Below are positions 30,450 to 43,072 of a stretch of 64,000 nt of DNA, piece by piece (within the stretch, counting starts at the first letter, position 1; each line of letters starts with the position of its first letter). The notes beneath the pieces are model-generated. The model was not told the DNA's origin, did not search any database, and worked only from the letters and a program-made list of their open reading frames with translations. The position numbers and the translations under genes are program-made. The stretch comes from Sipunculus nudus. Its lineage: Eukaryota > Annelida > Sipuncula > Golfingiida > Sipunculidae. The stretch spans positions 26,776,008 through 26,840,007 of the forward strand of contig CM049313.1 in assembly GCA_026874595.1 (NCBI GenBank), given 5' to 3'.

Positions 30450-32023
30450 CTAGAATACGGGTAGTCGAAAAGCGAATACGTGTATCCGCCTAAATCAGAG
30501 AGGAATGGGTGAAGTGAGGCATGGATTGAGTTGCAAGGGGAAACAGAGTGAAGTGTTGCATATTAGCATGGATGTCTGCAGCCAAATGGTGTATGTAGGT
30601 TGCGCCACCTACCACAAAATCCAGAAAGCCATCCAAGTTGTATACATATGCAAAATTTGAGGCAGATAAGTCAAACCACTATATGTTTATGAGTGATTTT
30701 AGCCCGTGGCAGACAAACAGATGGACGCTGTGCAAAAATGGTTAAAGGTGGCGCCACCAGTTTTGCGTATGATAAAGAGCTATGTGAGAACTATACACAT
30801 GCAAAACTTTGGCCCAATCGGTCAAACGGTTCCCAAGATATGAGCTTGGATGTCTGCTGCATAAACTAGAATGCAGGTGGCGCCACCTGCCATAAAATCA
30901 AGATAGCTGTTGGGGATGTATAAACCTGCAAAATTTTAGGCAGATATGTCAAACCACTGCTGAGATATGAGTGATTTTATCCCATGGCAGACAAACAGAC
31001 AGGAGATAAAATCAAGATAGCTGTTGGGGATGTATAAACCTGCAAAATTTTAGGCAGATATGTCAAACCACTGCTGAGATATGAGTGATTTTATCCCATG
31101 GCAGACAAACAGACAGGAGCTGAGCAAAAATTGCTGCAAGTGGCGCCACCAGTTTTGTGTATGATAAAGAGCTATGTGAGATCTATACACATGCAAAATT
31201 TTGGCCCAATCGGTCAAACGGTTCCCGAGATATGAGCTTGGATGTCTGCAGCGTAAACGGGAATGTAGGTGGCGCCACCTGTCATAAAATCAGAAAAGCT
31301 ATCCAGGATGTATAGGCATGCCGAATTTCAGGTGAATTAGTCAAATCACTTCAGAGATACGAGTGATTTTATCCCATGGCAGACAAACAGACAGGAGCTG
31401 TGCAAAAATGGCTGCAGGTGGCGCCACCAGTTTTGCGTATGATAAAGAGCTATTTCAGATCTATACACATGCAAAATTTTGGCCCAATCAGTCAAACGGT
31501 TCCCGAGATATGAGCTTGGATGTCTGCAGCGTAAACGTGAATGTAGGTGGCGCCACCTGTCATAAAATCAGAAAAGCTATCCAGGATGTATACGCATGCC
31601 GAATTTCAGGTGAATTAGTCAAATCACTGCAGAGATTTGAGTGATTTTAACCCAAGGCAGACGAACAGATGGACACTGTGCAAACATGGTTGCAGCTGGC
31701 GCCACCATTTTTTGTGTATGTTATAAAGCCCTCCAAGGGCTACATTTGTGCAAAAATATTTTTCTGATCTGTCAAACGGTTCCCGAGATATGTGGGTTTA
31801 TGTGTGGAAACAGACGCACAAACGGAAGCAGAGCGCAGAGGAAAGGTCAGAGGTCAAAACAAAATCGGGGCGCACCAGTTCACATGTGATCCGAACATAA
31901 TCCCGGGTTTCGTAAAATTCCGCCCAGCGGTTACGGAGGAGATCTCCGGACACCTACGTGGCGGCGGCGGTGGCGTGCAGCTGAAAACATAGTATCCGCA
32001 AAACTCTGTTTTGGCGGATACAA
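30450..32023 (-). mobile_element. Helitron-like element (TATCCGCC family) with tandem array
   Basis: The left end is CTAGAATACGGGTAGTCG with a hairpin, then GTGTATCCGCC. The right end is the near-perfect hairpin GTATCCGCAAAACtctGTTTTGGCGGATAC (31,992-32,021), followed by AA. The design matches 22,418-25,027, with CCGC in place of CCCC. The interior is an array of about 290-bp units, each containing two GGTGGCGCCACC palindromes (for example about 30,877, 31,140, 31,267, 31,417, 31,545). It also includes an exact-looking 114-bp tandem duplication (30,892-31,119). The G+C-richer segment 31,850-31,980 precedes the 5' hairpin. No protein is encoded. Confidence 0.65.
30892..31119. repeat. Two apparently identical 114-bp direct repeats
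   Basis: 30,892-31,005 and 31,006-31,119 read the same throughout ('ataaaatcaagatagctg' ... 'aacagacaggag'). The surrounding array units differ from each other by several percent. Confidence 0.85.
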
Positions 32024-33003
32024 TTATTTTAAGAATTATTCATGAGATTATTCTTGTAAAATATTAAACAAATTGGCCTCAGTGGCGTCAGTCAATAAAC
32101 GTTTTGCAGGTTTATAACTCATATGGGAAATAAAGCAAAATGGCCAAGTTAAGCTTCCCATAACTCAGCCAAAAATCACTTAACCAAAACCATTTGAACA
32201 AACTTGAATTATCAACATCTAAGAATAATTAATGAGTGAGATTTAAGAATTTGGCGAAGTGGTTTTTGAGAAGAAGATCTTTGTAGCCACTGAGCTAAAA
32301 TGGGCTGTTATGGCATATGACTAAATTCAGCTTCCCATAACTCAACCAAAAGTCACTGAACTGAGACCATTTGAAGAAACTTCAGAAAGCACTACCCTAG
32401 GATCATTTCTGTGCAATATTAAACAATTTGGCCATATGGTTTCAGAGAAGAAGTTTTTTGTAGCTGTCAGTATGATACGGGCACTGATGACCCCCGTACA
32501 TAAAAAGGCCGAACAGGTGGCACCACCAATACCTCAATTTCAGATATGACTCATGTGACCAACATTGGCATAAAATCTGGTGATGATAGCTCCAGCCGTT
32601 TCTAAGATTGTAATTTTAGTATGATTTTTTGGACAGATGACTAAGTTCAAATAGCTGTTACTCGGCCAAAAATCACCCCACTTAAACCATTCGAACAAAT
32701 TTGAGAGAGATTGTTCCACTTCCAGGGATCATTTCTGTGAAATATTGGACAATTTGGCTGAACAGTTTCGGAGAAGAAGATTTTCAAAGCTTTTTTAGCT
32801 TTTCCCCTATAAAATCTAAGAAAATGCAGTTAGCCAAAAAATAAGCAAAATTCGATAGAGTTTTTTAGATGACTAATTTTTTGCATAAAATTTTGTGATG
32901 CTAACTCTTGCCGTTTTCAAGATAGTATAGGTTAACATACAGACAACGGACGACAGCCGACGGACGACAGGACACCATCACATAAGCTCACAGGTTCGCT
33001 AAA
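32024..33003 (-). repeat. GGTTCGCTAAAA-family repeat, 5' end
   Basis: Contains repeated 'cataactca.ccaaaa.tcac' units (32,160, 32,340, 32,660) and ends CATAAGCTCACAGGTTCGC at about 33,000. It is probably continuous with 28,729-30,449 before insertion of the 30,450-32,023 element. Non-coding. Confidence 0.5.
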
Positions 33004-33185
33004 ATTGCTGGGCGGGTGCGGGCTGAGAGAAAATTTCGCAGGGCGGGTGCGGGCTGAAAGAATCATAGTAAGTGGGGGGCGGGGCGGGCTGAATTTATTT
33101 CTTTGATTGCAGGGCGGGCTGCGGGCTGACAGGGCATGATGTGGGGCGGGTGCAGGCTCAGTTTTTCAGCCCGTGCAGGGCCCTA

Positions 33186-33292
33186 GTGCCCTGCTCACGT
33201 CTGGCCGGCCAGACAGACAGACAGACGGAAGGACGACGGACAAAGACCCATCGCTATAGCCCAGCATGACAGAAAGTCAGCTGAGCTAAAAA
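33186..33292 (-). mobile_element. Helitron-like body, right part, after the hAT-type insertion
   Basis: Resumes with GTGCCCTGCTCACG (second copy of the 8-bp duplication) and finishes with 'gaaagtcagctgagctaaaaa'. It completes the element begun at 25,498. Confidence 0.7.
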
Positions 33293-34620
33293 CGAACAGA
33301 TGAACAGATGGACAAGATGATTACTGTGGGGCATCCACTTATTCAAGCGGGGCCCTAATAACACACAAGGTTTCAGGACACTAGATGCAAAACTGCAGTT
33401 GCAAATCTGATGGTATCAATATAATTTGGCAGTCTCAAAATAAAGGAAAACAAGGAACCCATGGGTCACTGTGCTCAGCTGAAGTTGACCTATAAGGTAA
33501 CAAGGGACCAATGGGTCACGGCGCTCAGCTGAAGTTTGAAGATTTTGCAAAGGCAAAATATGCAAAATATTCTATTGTAATTTTTTTTATATATATAAGC
33601 ATATGAGGAGCTAGGAGAAAAGGGGCCCTCCTACTTGGTTATAGTAAAGTTCTAAATATATGATTGCAAAACTAATAATCTGACAAGACTGTCATGAAGA
33701 TAAACAGTAAAAGTTTTGAGATACTGTGAGGCATATGAAAAATTTACAGATTGACAGGCAAGTGGACAGAATAGGCTGATACCTTTATTCACCTTCAAGG
33801 GTATAATTTAAGTTTATATTAAAGCCTATTTTTTTTTTAGCATATCCACTTTTTCCAATTATAGTTTTTATCAGATTCATTTTTTTATTTACAAGTAAAA
33901 AAATCTGAAAATATAAGTTAATATATCAGGGTTCTTAGTTGCAATCATTATTTATCCTAAACCCTATTTATCATAAATAATGCCACAACATGGCATCTTC
34001 AAAATTATTCCTTGAATCACTATTAAAAAGTTTTGTACATTTGAGTTTTCGATACATGCTTAATTTTATTCACAGAAAAATAAGATTCAGCAAATTTGAT
34101 AAATAAAAACATCCTTTCAAGTAATGTGTACACATTGTTGGTTGAATGAGGGACAAACAATATCATTGTGCTCATAACTATCTTAGCTATAATTTATTAT
34201 TTGAATTAATAGTCAACTTCAAACCTGGTGAAGTTTTTACTCTTCTGAAGTAAGGAATTTCTTATCTGATAAATAATATCACTTGCATAGCAATACACTA
34301 CATTGTTGACACAATTAAATGTGCACTTTAATCATTCTAACCCTGGTGGTACAATACAAAAACTAAAATGTAGCATAGCCAAAAATAAAATAAAATACAG
34401 AAAATTATAACATTCATCAAGTTTATGCACCAGCCTGGGGGGGGGGGGGCGAAAGGGCAGTTGGGATCTCTGCTAGTAGTGGCCAAGCTGAGCCAAGGCA
34501 AGCTGCCTGGAGTGGGTGTTACATAACACAAGTGAAGGCTGTACTACTAGTAGGTGGGCTTGATGTAAACAACACTTGACATGGTGTATGAAAACTTGTT
34601 AAAAGCTACTCTTTTCAATC
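33293..34620. other. Non-coding, with two Helitron-like 3' ends
   Basis: GGAACCCATGGGTCACTGTG (about 33,455) and ACAAGGGACCAATGGGTCA (about 33,501) are family 3' termini about 46 bp apart, in minus orientation. The second may pair with the 5' end at 35,306. The rest is A+T-rich. A G run lies at 34,437-34,449. Confidence 0.45.
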
Positions 34621-35306
34621 AATTCCTTTGAAATTTCAGAATTTAAAAGATTAAATCTTTATGTATATACGCTGTGAAAATTATATCAACAGTGCTTACA
34701 GGAAAAAACGTGCCGTTGCCAAAGTTGGACAAAATTCAAGGTATCGATTTTTTATTTATGCTTATAACTTAAAAATTTTGCAAAATTCAGATCTAATTTT
34801 GGGTAAACAATTGAATCTTGATTAAATAAAGTTATATCCCGAAAAAAAAGTCTCCAGCTTCAGCAATTTTCATGTTAAGTGAGTAAATATATTTCCTGAT
34901 TTTTTAAAAATTGCATTATGTTTGGGCCAATAACTTCAAAACAGTATGCAAAACTCACCTATTTTTTTTGTATGTTAATAGAAAATGTATTGAAGAATAT
35001 GCATACTAAATATGATCAAAAACAAATCAGTGCTTTTGATACTAGGCAGCCTTGAAATGTAACAATGGCTTTTTCTATGAAAAATGGAATTTTTCCTCAA
35101 AATCTCAAAGGAACGAAGTCGTAGTGACCAAATTTTCGGTATGGTAGGAGATTTTGGAGACATCTAACTGTATGCAAAATTTTGGATTCGTAGGTCAAAT
35201 GGTTTTAAAATGTGACCTGTTAACGGACGGACAGCCTGACATCCAGATAGACAGACAAAGGACCACGACTATAGCTCAGATGACTTACAGTCAGCTGAGC
35301 TAAAAA
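34621..35306 (-). repeat. Helitron-like 5' portion
   Basis: Homologous to 37,530-38,050 and 38,210-38,832 ('tgaaaattatatcaacagtgct', 'aacgtgcc.t..ccaaagttgg'). It ends 'ttacagtcagctgagctaaaaa'. GTTAACGGACGGACAG precedes the terminal hairpin, as in other copies. Confidence 0.55.
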
Positions 35307-36220
35307 CATAGAATCATTCAAATTTTGACTTTTTAAGTACACAAATGAAAACATAAAACAAGGTCTCACATCAAATAATATGACAAAAACAGTACATGTA
35401 TGATATCTTGGTGGTCAGTAATGTCCTAAATGAGGTTTGACCTTTTAGGGTGACATTGCACTACTTCAAACCACATGAAATCATGGTGTACACCTCTCTT
35501 TTGTTTACCTGTAAAATGACCAAGATTTCATTTCTTTATAGAAATCAAAACAGTACCCAAAGGAAACATCTGATCCTCAATGAAACAAAGTCCTATTTCA
35601 TCATGCTTATTCTTTTGTAATGCAAGTTTAGTGTCAGATGAAACCTTAAATAAGAAATGGAGGTCCAGGCACACTAAACAAAGTGCTCATAACCTTTGTG
35701 TGAGTGTCCTTGACCTTTTGATGGCACATTCTGATTAAATTCATACAAATGAATGTCTTAATAGATTGTTCTAAAAAATATTGTGTTTATGGGTCATTAT
35801 TTAATAGAGTGGTGTTTACAGCACATGAAAACAATTTTTTTTTTATTTTGTCATTGCAAGCACTGGGTCCTTGGGCCCTCGTTTCTCCTCCACAGCTCTA
35901 TCCTAGATTCACTAGATTCATTACCACTCATAATTATGATGACTGCCCTGATATATGAGGAGTAAATGGAGACATAATTCCTCGATCCAGTAACATGCTG
36001 ATTCAAATGTAGTTCTTTAAGATGTAAACATGGTGTTATATTTCATTCACTGATTTTCAGGAGCCTGGTTTTTACACTTGCATGACAGGTAGAAGGGCAT
36101 ATGAAATACCAAATTAAAGCTTTATTTATGAGCATTTGTGCAATGGACTCCAAAACTAAAATTACTTGACTGGTTGAGATGTTTCGGCAAAGTAACTGCA
36201 AATCTCATTTCAATTTTATA
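35307..36220. other. Non-coding stretch, nothing recognised
   Basis: A+T-rich, without repeat ends or credible exons. The overlapping plus-strand frames of 60-69 residues at 35,749-35,965 lack any domain I recognise. Confidence 0.45.
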
Positions 36221-38832
36221 ACAAGGGACCCATGGGTCACGGTGCTCAGCTGTCATATATGATAAAAAATATGATTTGGGAATGAGGCACATGCTGGTTT
36301 TGTGTGGTAATAAATATAAGTTTTATTATGAGTTGTTGGTGTTAAGCTTATGTATGATTTTGATAATATCTTTGGTGACAAGGAAGAGGATTGATTTCAT
36401 TTATTTTATTAACAAATGGAGTGCTATTGTCACACAGATTTTGACTTGGCCATATACCTTATAGGCAACACATATAATATGAGAGTTTAACTATTTATTA
36501 AAATTTAATAACAAATATTGTGCCAATATAATTTTTATTTAAAAAAATAATTAGAAAATCATATGATTTTTTTCAAATAAAATATTACTGAAATGATTAT
36601 TAAAATAATATTATAGAATATATTCATGAATGCATTCATGAATACATTTTGAAAGTATCTGCACTGGTATTCAAATACTTTCATTTTTACCTGAATTCCC
36701 ATTCTTATGCAATAAAATTTTTTAATGCAGTACATATTCATATTTGTATTTAAATACATTTGCAAAGCATTCACACCATGTCTAATATTTATTCAGTTTT
36801 AGCCAAACAATGATGTTGAGAATCCAGAATATACAAAATTCACACATTTAAATAATGATCATTTAAGTACCTGGTTTTATGGCTTTTATTTACATTAAAA
36901 AAATAAATGTAATATATTCACTTTGGACTACTTTCACATCAATCTACACACTAGACACAGTAGGAATCTAGATTAATATTATCAACTGCATCTTTGTCTA
37001 TCATTAATTTCCTTCAAATGATCCCTAATGATTAGTAATAAATAATATGATTTATATTTTTATCATTAAAATTGAACTGAAAAATACCATAGGTGACTGC
37101 ATGGTGTTACTTGGAATAACATTGACACTGACATTCTATCCACCATACAATATTCTTACATCATCAGTAACTGCAAGTTAATTTCCTGTTACTCATCAAC
37201 TAACAAATTCCTTTTCTATTAATTTTTCTTTAATTTGTATATAAAACCAATAAAAATTTATTTATTTATTGTATATTGTTATGTTGTTTTTCAAAACAAC
37301 TACTAGATGAGTTGGGTTGGACACCTGAATCAACTGTGGCTGGGCATTAGCTGCCTGGCTGCCCCAGTGTATGCCTGCCTCCAGCATGCATAATTTGTTG
37401 AAAGGTCAACATACAGGTGACTGAAGAGGGGCTGGGTAGAGCCTGGGTCTGACATGGTCTCATAAAAACATTAATAAAGCTACAATTTTTGGCCAATTTC
37501 TTTTAGCTTTCCAAACTACAAAAATTATGTGTGCATGATATGAAAATTATATCAACAGTGCTCTCGGTAAACAAACGTGCCATGGTCAAAGTTGGAAAAA
37601 ATTTAAGGTACTAATTTTATATTTATACTAATAACTTATAAAATTTGAAAAATTCAGAACTAATTTTGGGTATTCAATTACACCTTGATTAAATAATGTT
37701 ACATCCCTGACAAAAAATCTCTAGCTTCAGCAATCCTCTTGTTAGGGGAGTAAATATATTTCTTGATTTTTAAAAAAGTGCATTATGTTTGGGCCCATAA
37801 CTTAAAACAGTTACACAATACTGACATCATTTCTGGCATGTGCATAGCGCATAGCAAATGTATAGAAAAATATGTATATTATATATGATCAAAGTCAGAT
37901 CAGTGCTTTTGATATTAGGCAGTCTTAAATGTAACAATGGGTTTTTAATGGAAAAATGAAGTTTTTCATTAATATCTCTAAGGAATTAAATTCTTGGCAT
38001 GGAAGGGGATTTTGGAGACATCTAACTGTATGCCAAATTTAAGGAACTTAGAGCTGAAGCTGGGGAGCTGAGCTCTAGCAAACTGCATAACACTAGCTTG
38101 ATGTAAACAATATGTGACATGGTGCTTGAAAACTTGAATAAAATCTACAGTTTTTTATCAACTAGTTTCAAATTATTGGTGTTAACAGGTGAAATGCTAA
38201 CAAAAACATGCTTTGAAAATTAAATCAACAGCAGTTACAGGAAAAAACGTGCCATGGTCAAAGTTGGGCAAAATTTAAAGTACCAATTTTTTATTTTTGC
38301 TATTTTAAAAAAATATAAAGATTTTGATCTAATTTTGGGTATACAATTTAATTTTGATTAATAACAGTTATATTACTGGAAAAAAGTGCTTAGCTTTAAC
38401 AAGTTTTGTGTTAAGTGATCAAATATCTTTCCTGATTATTTACAAAATGCATTATGTTTGGGCCCATAACCATTTTAAATTATATAATACAGACCTAATT
38501 TCTGGCATGTACATAGGAACTATATAGAGGATTATTTATGGTAAATATGAGGAAAAACAGAAGAGTGGTTTTGATATAAGGCAGTCCTGAAGTGTGAAAA
38601 TAGGTTTTAAATAAAAAATTGAGGTTTTTCCTTAATTTCTCAAAGGAGCGAAGTCGCAAAGATCCAGTTTTTGGCTTGGTAGGAGATCTTGGGGACCTCT
38701 AACATTATGCCAAATTTTGGATTCCTAGGTCTTACGGTTTCAAAACGTGCCACATCTACGGACGGACAGACGGAACACGGAGAATGGACCACGACTATAG
38801 CTCAGATGACTTATAGTCAGATGAGCTAAAAA
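36221..38832 (-). mobile_element. Probable Helitron-like element or nested pair, CTGAGCTAAAAA family
   Basis: A 3' terminus, ACAAGGGACCCATGGGTCA then CGGTGCTCAGCTG, starts at 36,221. A 5' terminus ('gtcagatgagctaaaaa') ends at 38,832. Two similar copies of the interior repeat lie at 37,530-38,050 and 38,210-38,830. They suggest a tandem unit of about 650-700 bp or two nested copies. The A+T-rich segment 36,460-37,300 has no repeat similarity I can see. Non-coding. Confidence 0.45.
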
Positions 38833-38986
38833 GCATTCACCAAAATTGAGACAGATGGTGTAAATCCAGCAATGAGCAACAATATCCAATCTTTATTATT
38901 TAATGAACAATCCCAAACCATATTATGACTTTTGAGCCCTCTAGCAGGACTGGAAAGATCATATAATGTACGAAAATGAAAGGGGA

Positions 38987-39172
38987 CAGCATCACCTTGT
39001 AGGGATTTTTGGGTAGGAGCTTTTTCTTTAGTTCCCTACAGTGAGTACAGTCTGGACTGGCGTGCTCGGCCGGCACCCGGAATGTTAGGGTACGATTTGG
39101 CAGAGATACCAAATACAAGAGGTACGAAATATCTTCATGCGAATCCTTACACACAATTAGAAGTTGCCTCAT
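38987..39172 (-). CDS. Possible first coding exon, unknown protein
   Basis: A minus-strand frame starts at ATG in a good context (AAAATGA) at 39,170-39,172. It begins MRQLLIVCKDSHEDISYLLY and contains a CTHCRELKKK stretch. A plausible donor (TACAAG|GTGATG) lies near 38,987, after about 61 codons. Read straight through, the frame stops at 38,900. The upstream 200 bases and the region to 44 kb have fewer repeats than the rest of the window, which fits a gene 5' end. I do not recognise the family. It could be a chance frame. Confidence 0.3.
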
Positions 39173-41040
39173 TTTGAGCTGAATGTGGAATTAATCTTAG
39201 CGTAAAGTTACATTTGAATGAACAGCTAAGCTGTTTACATCTGTAATTGTTTCTAATCGGCAGCTCAGCTATTTATTTTTAGTTTACGCTAGGAGCTGCG
39301 TTCCGCTGATCAGAACTGGTCAGCGATATCCACCCACTGGTCACATCCAGCAAAGATGGCCTAAAGACGATTTATAATGCCTCATTAAAACCAAAACCTT
39401 ATAGAACACGAACCCCGCTTTTTTCTTTGCAAACGGCATATCTTATCATACCTGTTTGAACTGGAACTTTTTTGTCGCTTTGTGGAAAAATGGACGTGAC
39501 AGTCGGTTTTAGTTTTTGGAAACGTAAATGGCCTTGACCGTGGAGGCACACTCCAAGCCGGGACCAAGTCGGGACTAAGGTGTCTTTCAAAGCAATAGTT
39601 ACGTGATAACACCTTCTTATTACTTGATTTTAATGTAAATGAAAATTTAAAATGTCTCTTAACCGATTACACTGAAAATGTCCAATTTCTAGTGAATTTC
39701 TAAGCATTATTATCTAACCTATTTTGAACGTATATTTGGCCCGAGTTAGCTTAAAGGAACCCGAAACCATGCCGTACATAGGCCTATACGTCGCATTTTC
39801 ACTATTACTAGTATTAGGCCTTAGTGAATATTTTATTGTAAAATTTTCAATAGTTTTCAAGTATGATTATTTTTCATCGAACAAATTTATATAAAGTGTT
39901 GAAGTAAAATGCATATTTGGGTATTTCTACAAAAAATGTCGCATTTCATGTCCCGAAACTATATTTGTTACCGAGAAATTAGCAAATGCTAAAAATGACA
40001 TGAATAACCATTCAGATTGATGCTAAAGATATAACCATTATTATGAGATAAAAATAATTTAGATCGGGGCAGAAATACATACAGAAAAAAAGCTGCTAAT
40101 GTCACAATACCCTTAAATTTCCGTTGTCTCTTTCTCTCGGATCTTAAATTCAAAACAGCATTTTTCTGTAACCACTGTTCCATTTATATAGATTTTGTTT
40201 TCCACGTTGTCACAGCGTCGAAAGTTTATTAAGATGATATTTTTGCTTGATTTATCCTGACCGTTTTGTTTTTAATACAAAAATTTGGATATAAAAAGTA
40301 TGTCTCCCAAAATATACTCGGCACCGTTACCTGACATTTTGACCTAGCAGCGCGTGCCTTGAACAGAAATAAAAATAATATATATAGTTGTACGAAAGCC
40401 TGACTTCATTATGTTTAAAAAGAAATGCTAATTTAGCTTCATTAAGCATGTTACATTGATATTAAAGTAGTTGCATGCCTAATATCGACATCGAATGTTG
40501 AAATACCAATAATAATTTTCATTGTTATAGGCCTAACCAAGCCCAGTTTGTGGGATAATTTTGCATACAGATATTATACATCTAAATTTTTAGTATTTAA
40601 CTAATAAACCAAAATTACAAAGGAAAATACACATGTTGCAAAGCCAACAACTACCCCTGTGCATGGTCTCTGCGGGATCGCCGGCATAGGCCGGGCCAGC
40701 CCTAATTAAATTCGGCATTTCAAAATAATTGATTGATCTGTAACCTCCCCTTGTAGACCTTAAGAAGCAATCATGTGCATTTCATGGTACATGAAAATAA
40801 CAATTTAAATTGTTTAAGATAAATTAAACAATAAACCTTATATGCTTTATACTCCTACCGAAGACATATCAACAGTTATAATTAACGAACTTCTCATTCA
40901 GCTCCTGGAAAGTCCCTGTTATAAACGTCACATGTTGCGCGTTTCCTTTGTTCTAACTGTACGTTCAAACCTACTTGCACCATCCCTAAGTGTCGTGGAA
41001 CTCAACTTGCATGACACTTTTAAAATAACGGATATACGCG
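39173..41040. other. Low-repeat sequence upstream of the possible exon
   Basis: No transposon ends are recognised here. Minus-strand frames at 39,385-39,612 and 39,989-40,183 are short; the second starts with a basic stretch (RSERKRQRKFK) but has no clear splice context. It may hold promoter or intron sequence. Confidence 0.35.
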
Positions 41041-41054
41041 GTTTGTTCTGATTA

Positions 41055-41119
<65 letters not shown>
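41055..41119. repeat. (TA)n microsatellite
   Basis: An uninterrupted alternating TA tract of about 64 bases. It creates a spurious Tyr-Ile repeat frame. Confidence 0.95.
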
Positions 41120-41120
<1 letters not shown>

Positions 41121-43040
41121 AGTAACTCCATCAGACTGGCCATAAATTTCCGGAGACCTATATGGTAAATAATCTTACCCTGTGCCAGAGCCCTTTTTAT
41201 GAAACCTAAGCTAAAAATATCATCATAAATTGATTTTTTTTGGAAGCATATACAAAATACCCTTCGGGAGTGTTTTTCACTTTACATAGCGTTTGATAGG
41301 CACTTATTTTACCCGGCCCTTTCACACGACTATCCATGCAAAACGTTTTGGACCAAGCTCAGGAGGTGGTTTCGCCGAAAAAGTCTGTCTCATCATGGCG
41401 ATCTGATACTGAGCTTTCTAGGAGAAAATCCAAAAGGAAATATTTGTTCGCTTTGTGGCTTGTCCAAAGAAATATGCTGTGTCGGAAGAGTGACTTGTGG
41501 GTTTAACCTTGGTTTCAGAGAAGAGAGGAACTAGGGGCCAAGGGCCATGCATATAAACAATACACTTGTATGCGAACTGAGACAGAAGGATAAACCGTCC
41601 TTCATCAATTTAATGGTTTTCTCGGCATATCTCAGGGGCGGGTCCACCTGGGATTAAGGAAAAGTGGGGTCCAACCCAAGAAGACTATAATAACAAAACC
41701 AAAAGAAAAGTCCCAAGGTCCGGAAAAGGTCCGAAAGGATTGGTCTTAAACCCCTTTAAACGATTGCGCCGGCTGATCTGCAGGATTTGGTTAAACCAAA
41801 CATGAACTCTGACCATACATAACAAAAAAAAAAAAAAAAAAAAATCGGCCGACTTTGTCGCAAACATCAATTGGCTCACTACACGAATTCGCCTAATGAA
41901 TTTTCTTTGGCAGTGCCAGACTCTTGGCGACAGCGATTTTTCACACCGTCGCCATGGATAATACCTGAAACAGTGTTGTAATAAATACAACTCTGTGTTG
42001 AAACATGTCAACATGCGGGGTTATTAGAATTCTTTTTCCCGTGTCATGCATGAATATCGTGGTAGTAACCTGCCAGTGGGGTTGCTGGATACAAAACAGA
42101 CCGGAATGGACATAATGCAGTGTAATTCAACCATATATAAACAGATAATTCTCTCACTGTTTCCTCTTGCTAACTGATGATGGAGCAACAAGCTTCAAAG
42201 GTTTATGATTACAATAAACCGTTAAATAACTCAACGCTAACACGTCTTCGTGGTCTCCCCCCCCCCCCCCACACACACACACCAATGAATTAAACTTTGT
42301 GTATTTTACCGATGCTGTTGTGGCACTGCAATGAGATACACTTCTCTGTTTATTGTGCTGGTGAATTTTGCAATAGAAAGGATCTTTTTGTTGTTAATTC
42401 ATCTTATATTAGGGACCTTAGTTAACCTGATTGAAAAGATACGCCTGTTTATACAAGATTCAGTTTAATTTTCTCATTTGTTTTCCATAAAGTTTGTGAT
42501 TCTGACACAATAACTATCACATGCTCTGCAGTCAGTAGGGCTCTATAGTAAATGCTCTAGAGGATTTGAGTTAGTGATCTCCACGAACAAACAGATTAAT
42601 TTCCCGAGGACCAGAAAGTCGTGAGGCACGCAACATGGGAGGGGCACTATTTTCACCAAACTTTATGTCAAAAATGTGCTAAGGATATTTTTAAACATTG
42701 TGTTCAATAATAGGATGTTTTATTAAGCCTAGTAGTGAACCCCCGGTTTCAGGTATCCTGAATATCTAACTTTAGATCTTGCCCAACATGTTGCGTGCAT
42801 ATGCTTCTCTCGCCAACTTGTCATGATTAAATGTAAGGCTTATAATCTAATTATTATATTTTCTAACGAGATTACTGGATGACATTGACTATAAAGAATT
42901 GGAAACGTGATGGTTTGATTGGAGCACCCAGCTAACACGTTCGATTTAATATTTTTAACAATGTAATTATGATGAAAAATCATAAACGTTAAAGCTCTTC
43001 AGTATGTTGCTGAGAGATCGGGCAATGGGATACATGCTGC
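41120..43040. other. Low-repeat non-coding stretch with a MITE remnant
   Basis: CAGGGGCGGGTCCACCTGG at about 41,632 is the same kind of end as the hAT-like MITEs at 983, 2431 and 3834. No partner end is found, so the copy is truncated. C runs occur near 42,258-42,271. No exon is supported. The 109-residue minus frame at 41,685-42,014 crosses the MITE remnant and an A run. Confidence 0.4.
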
Positions 43041-43072
43041 CTGCTGGTGCCTGATTACGCCCGAATCACAGC

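Larger units (their letters stand above)
26416..33185. mobile_element. Large hAT-type element with perfect 8-bp target duplication
   Basis: The terminal inverted repeats are TAGGACCCTGCGCGGGG on the left and TAGGGCCCTGCACGGGC on the right (reverse complement), 15 of 17 bases alike. GTGCCCTG flanks both sides (26,408-26,415 and 33,186-33,193). The 8-bp duplication and YAGGG-like TIR are hAT hallmarks. Subterminal zones are dense in GCGGGGCGGGCT motifs (26,427-26,580 and 33,004-33,180, with an island at 27,739-27,762). They stand out sharply from the A+T-rich surroundings. No transposase frame is found. The 6.8-kb length reflects later nested insertions (27,951-28,728, 30,450-32,023 and probably more). 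Confidence 0.75.

Noticed and set aside
40928-41143. Frame with a long Tyr-Ile repeat
   Set aside because: Translation of the (TA)n microsatellite.
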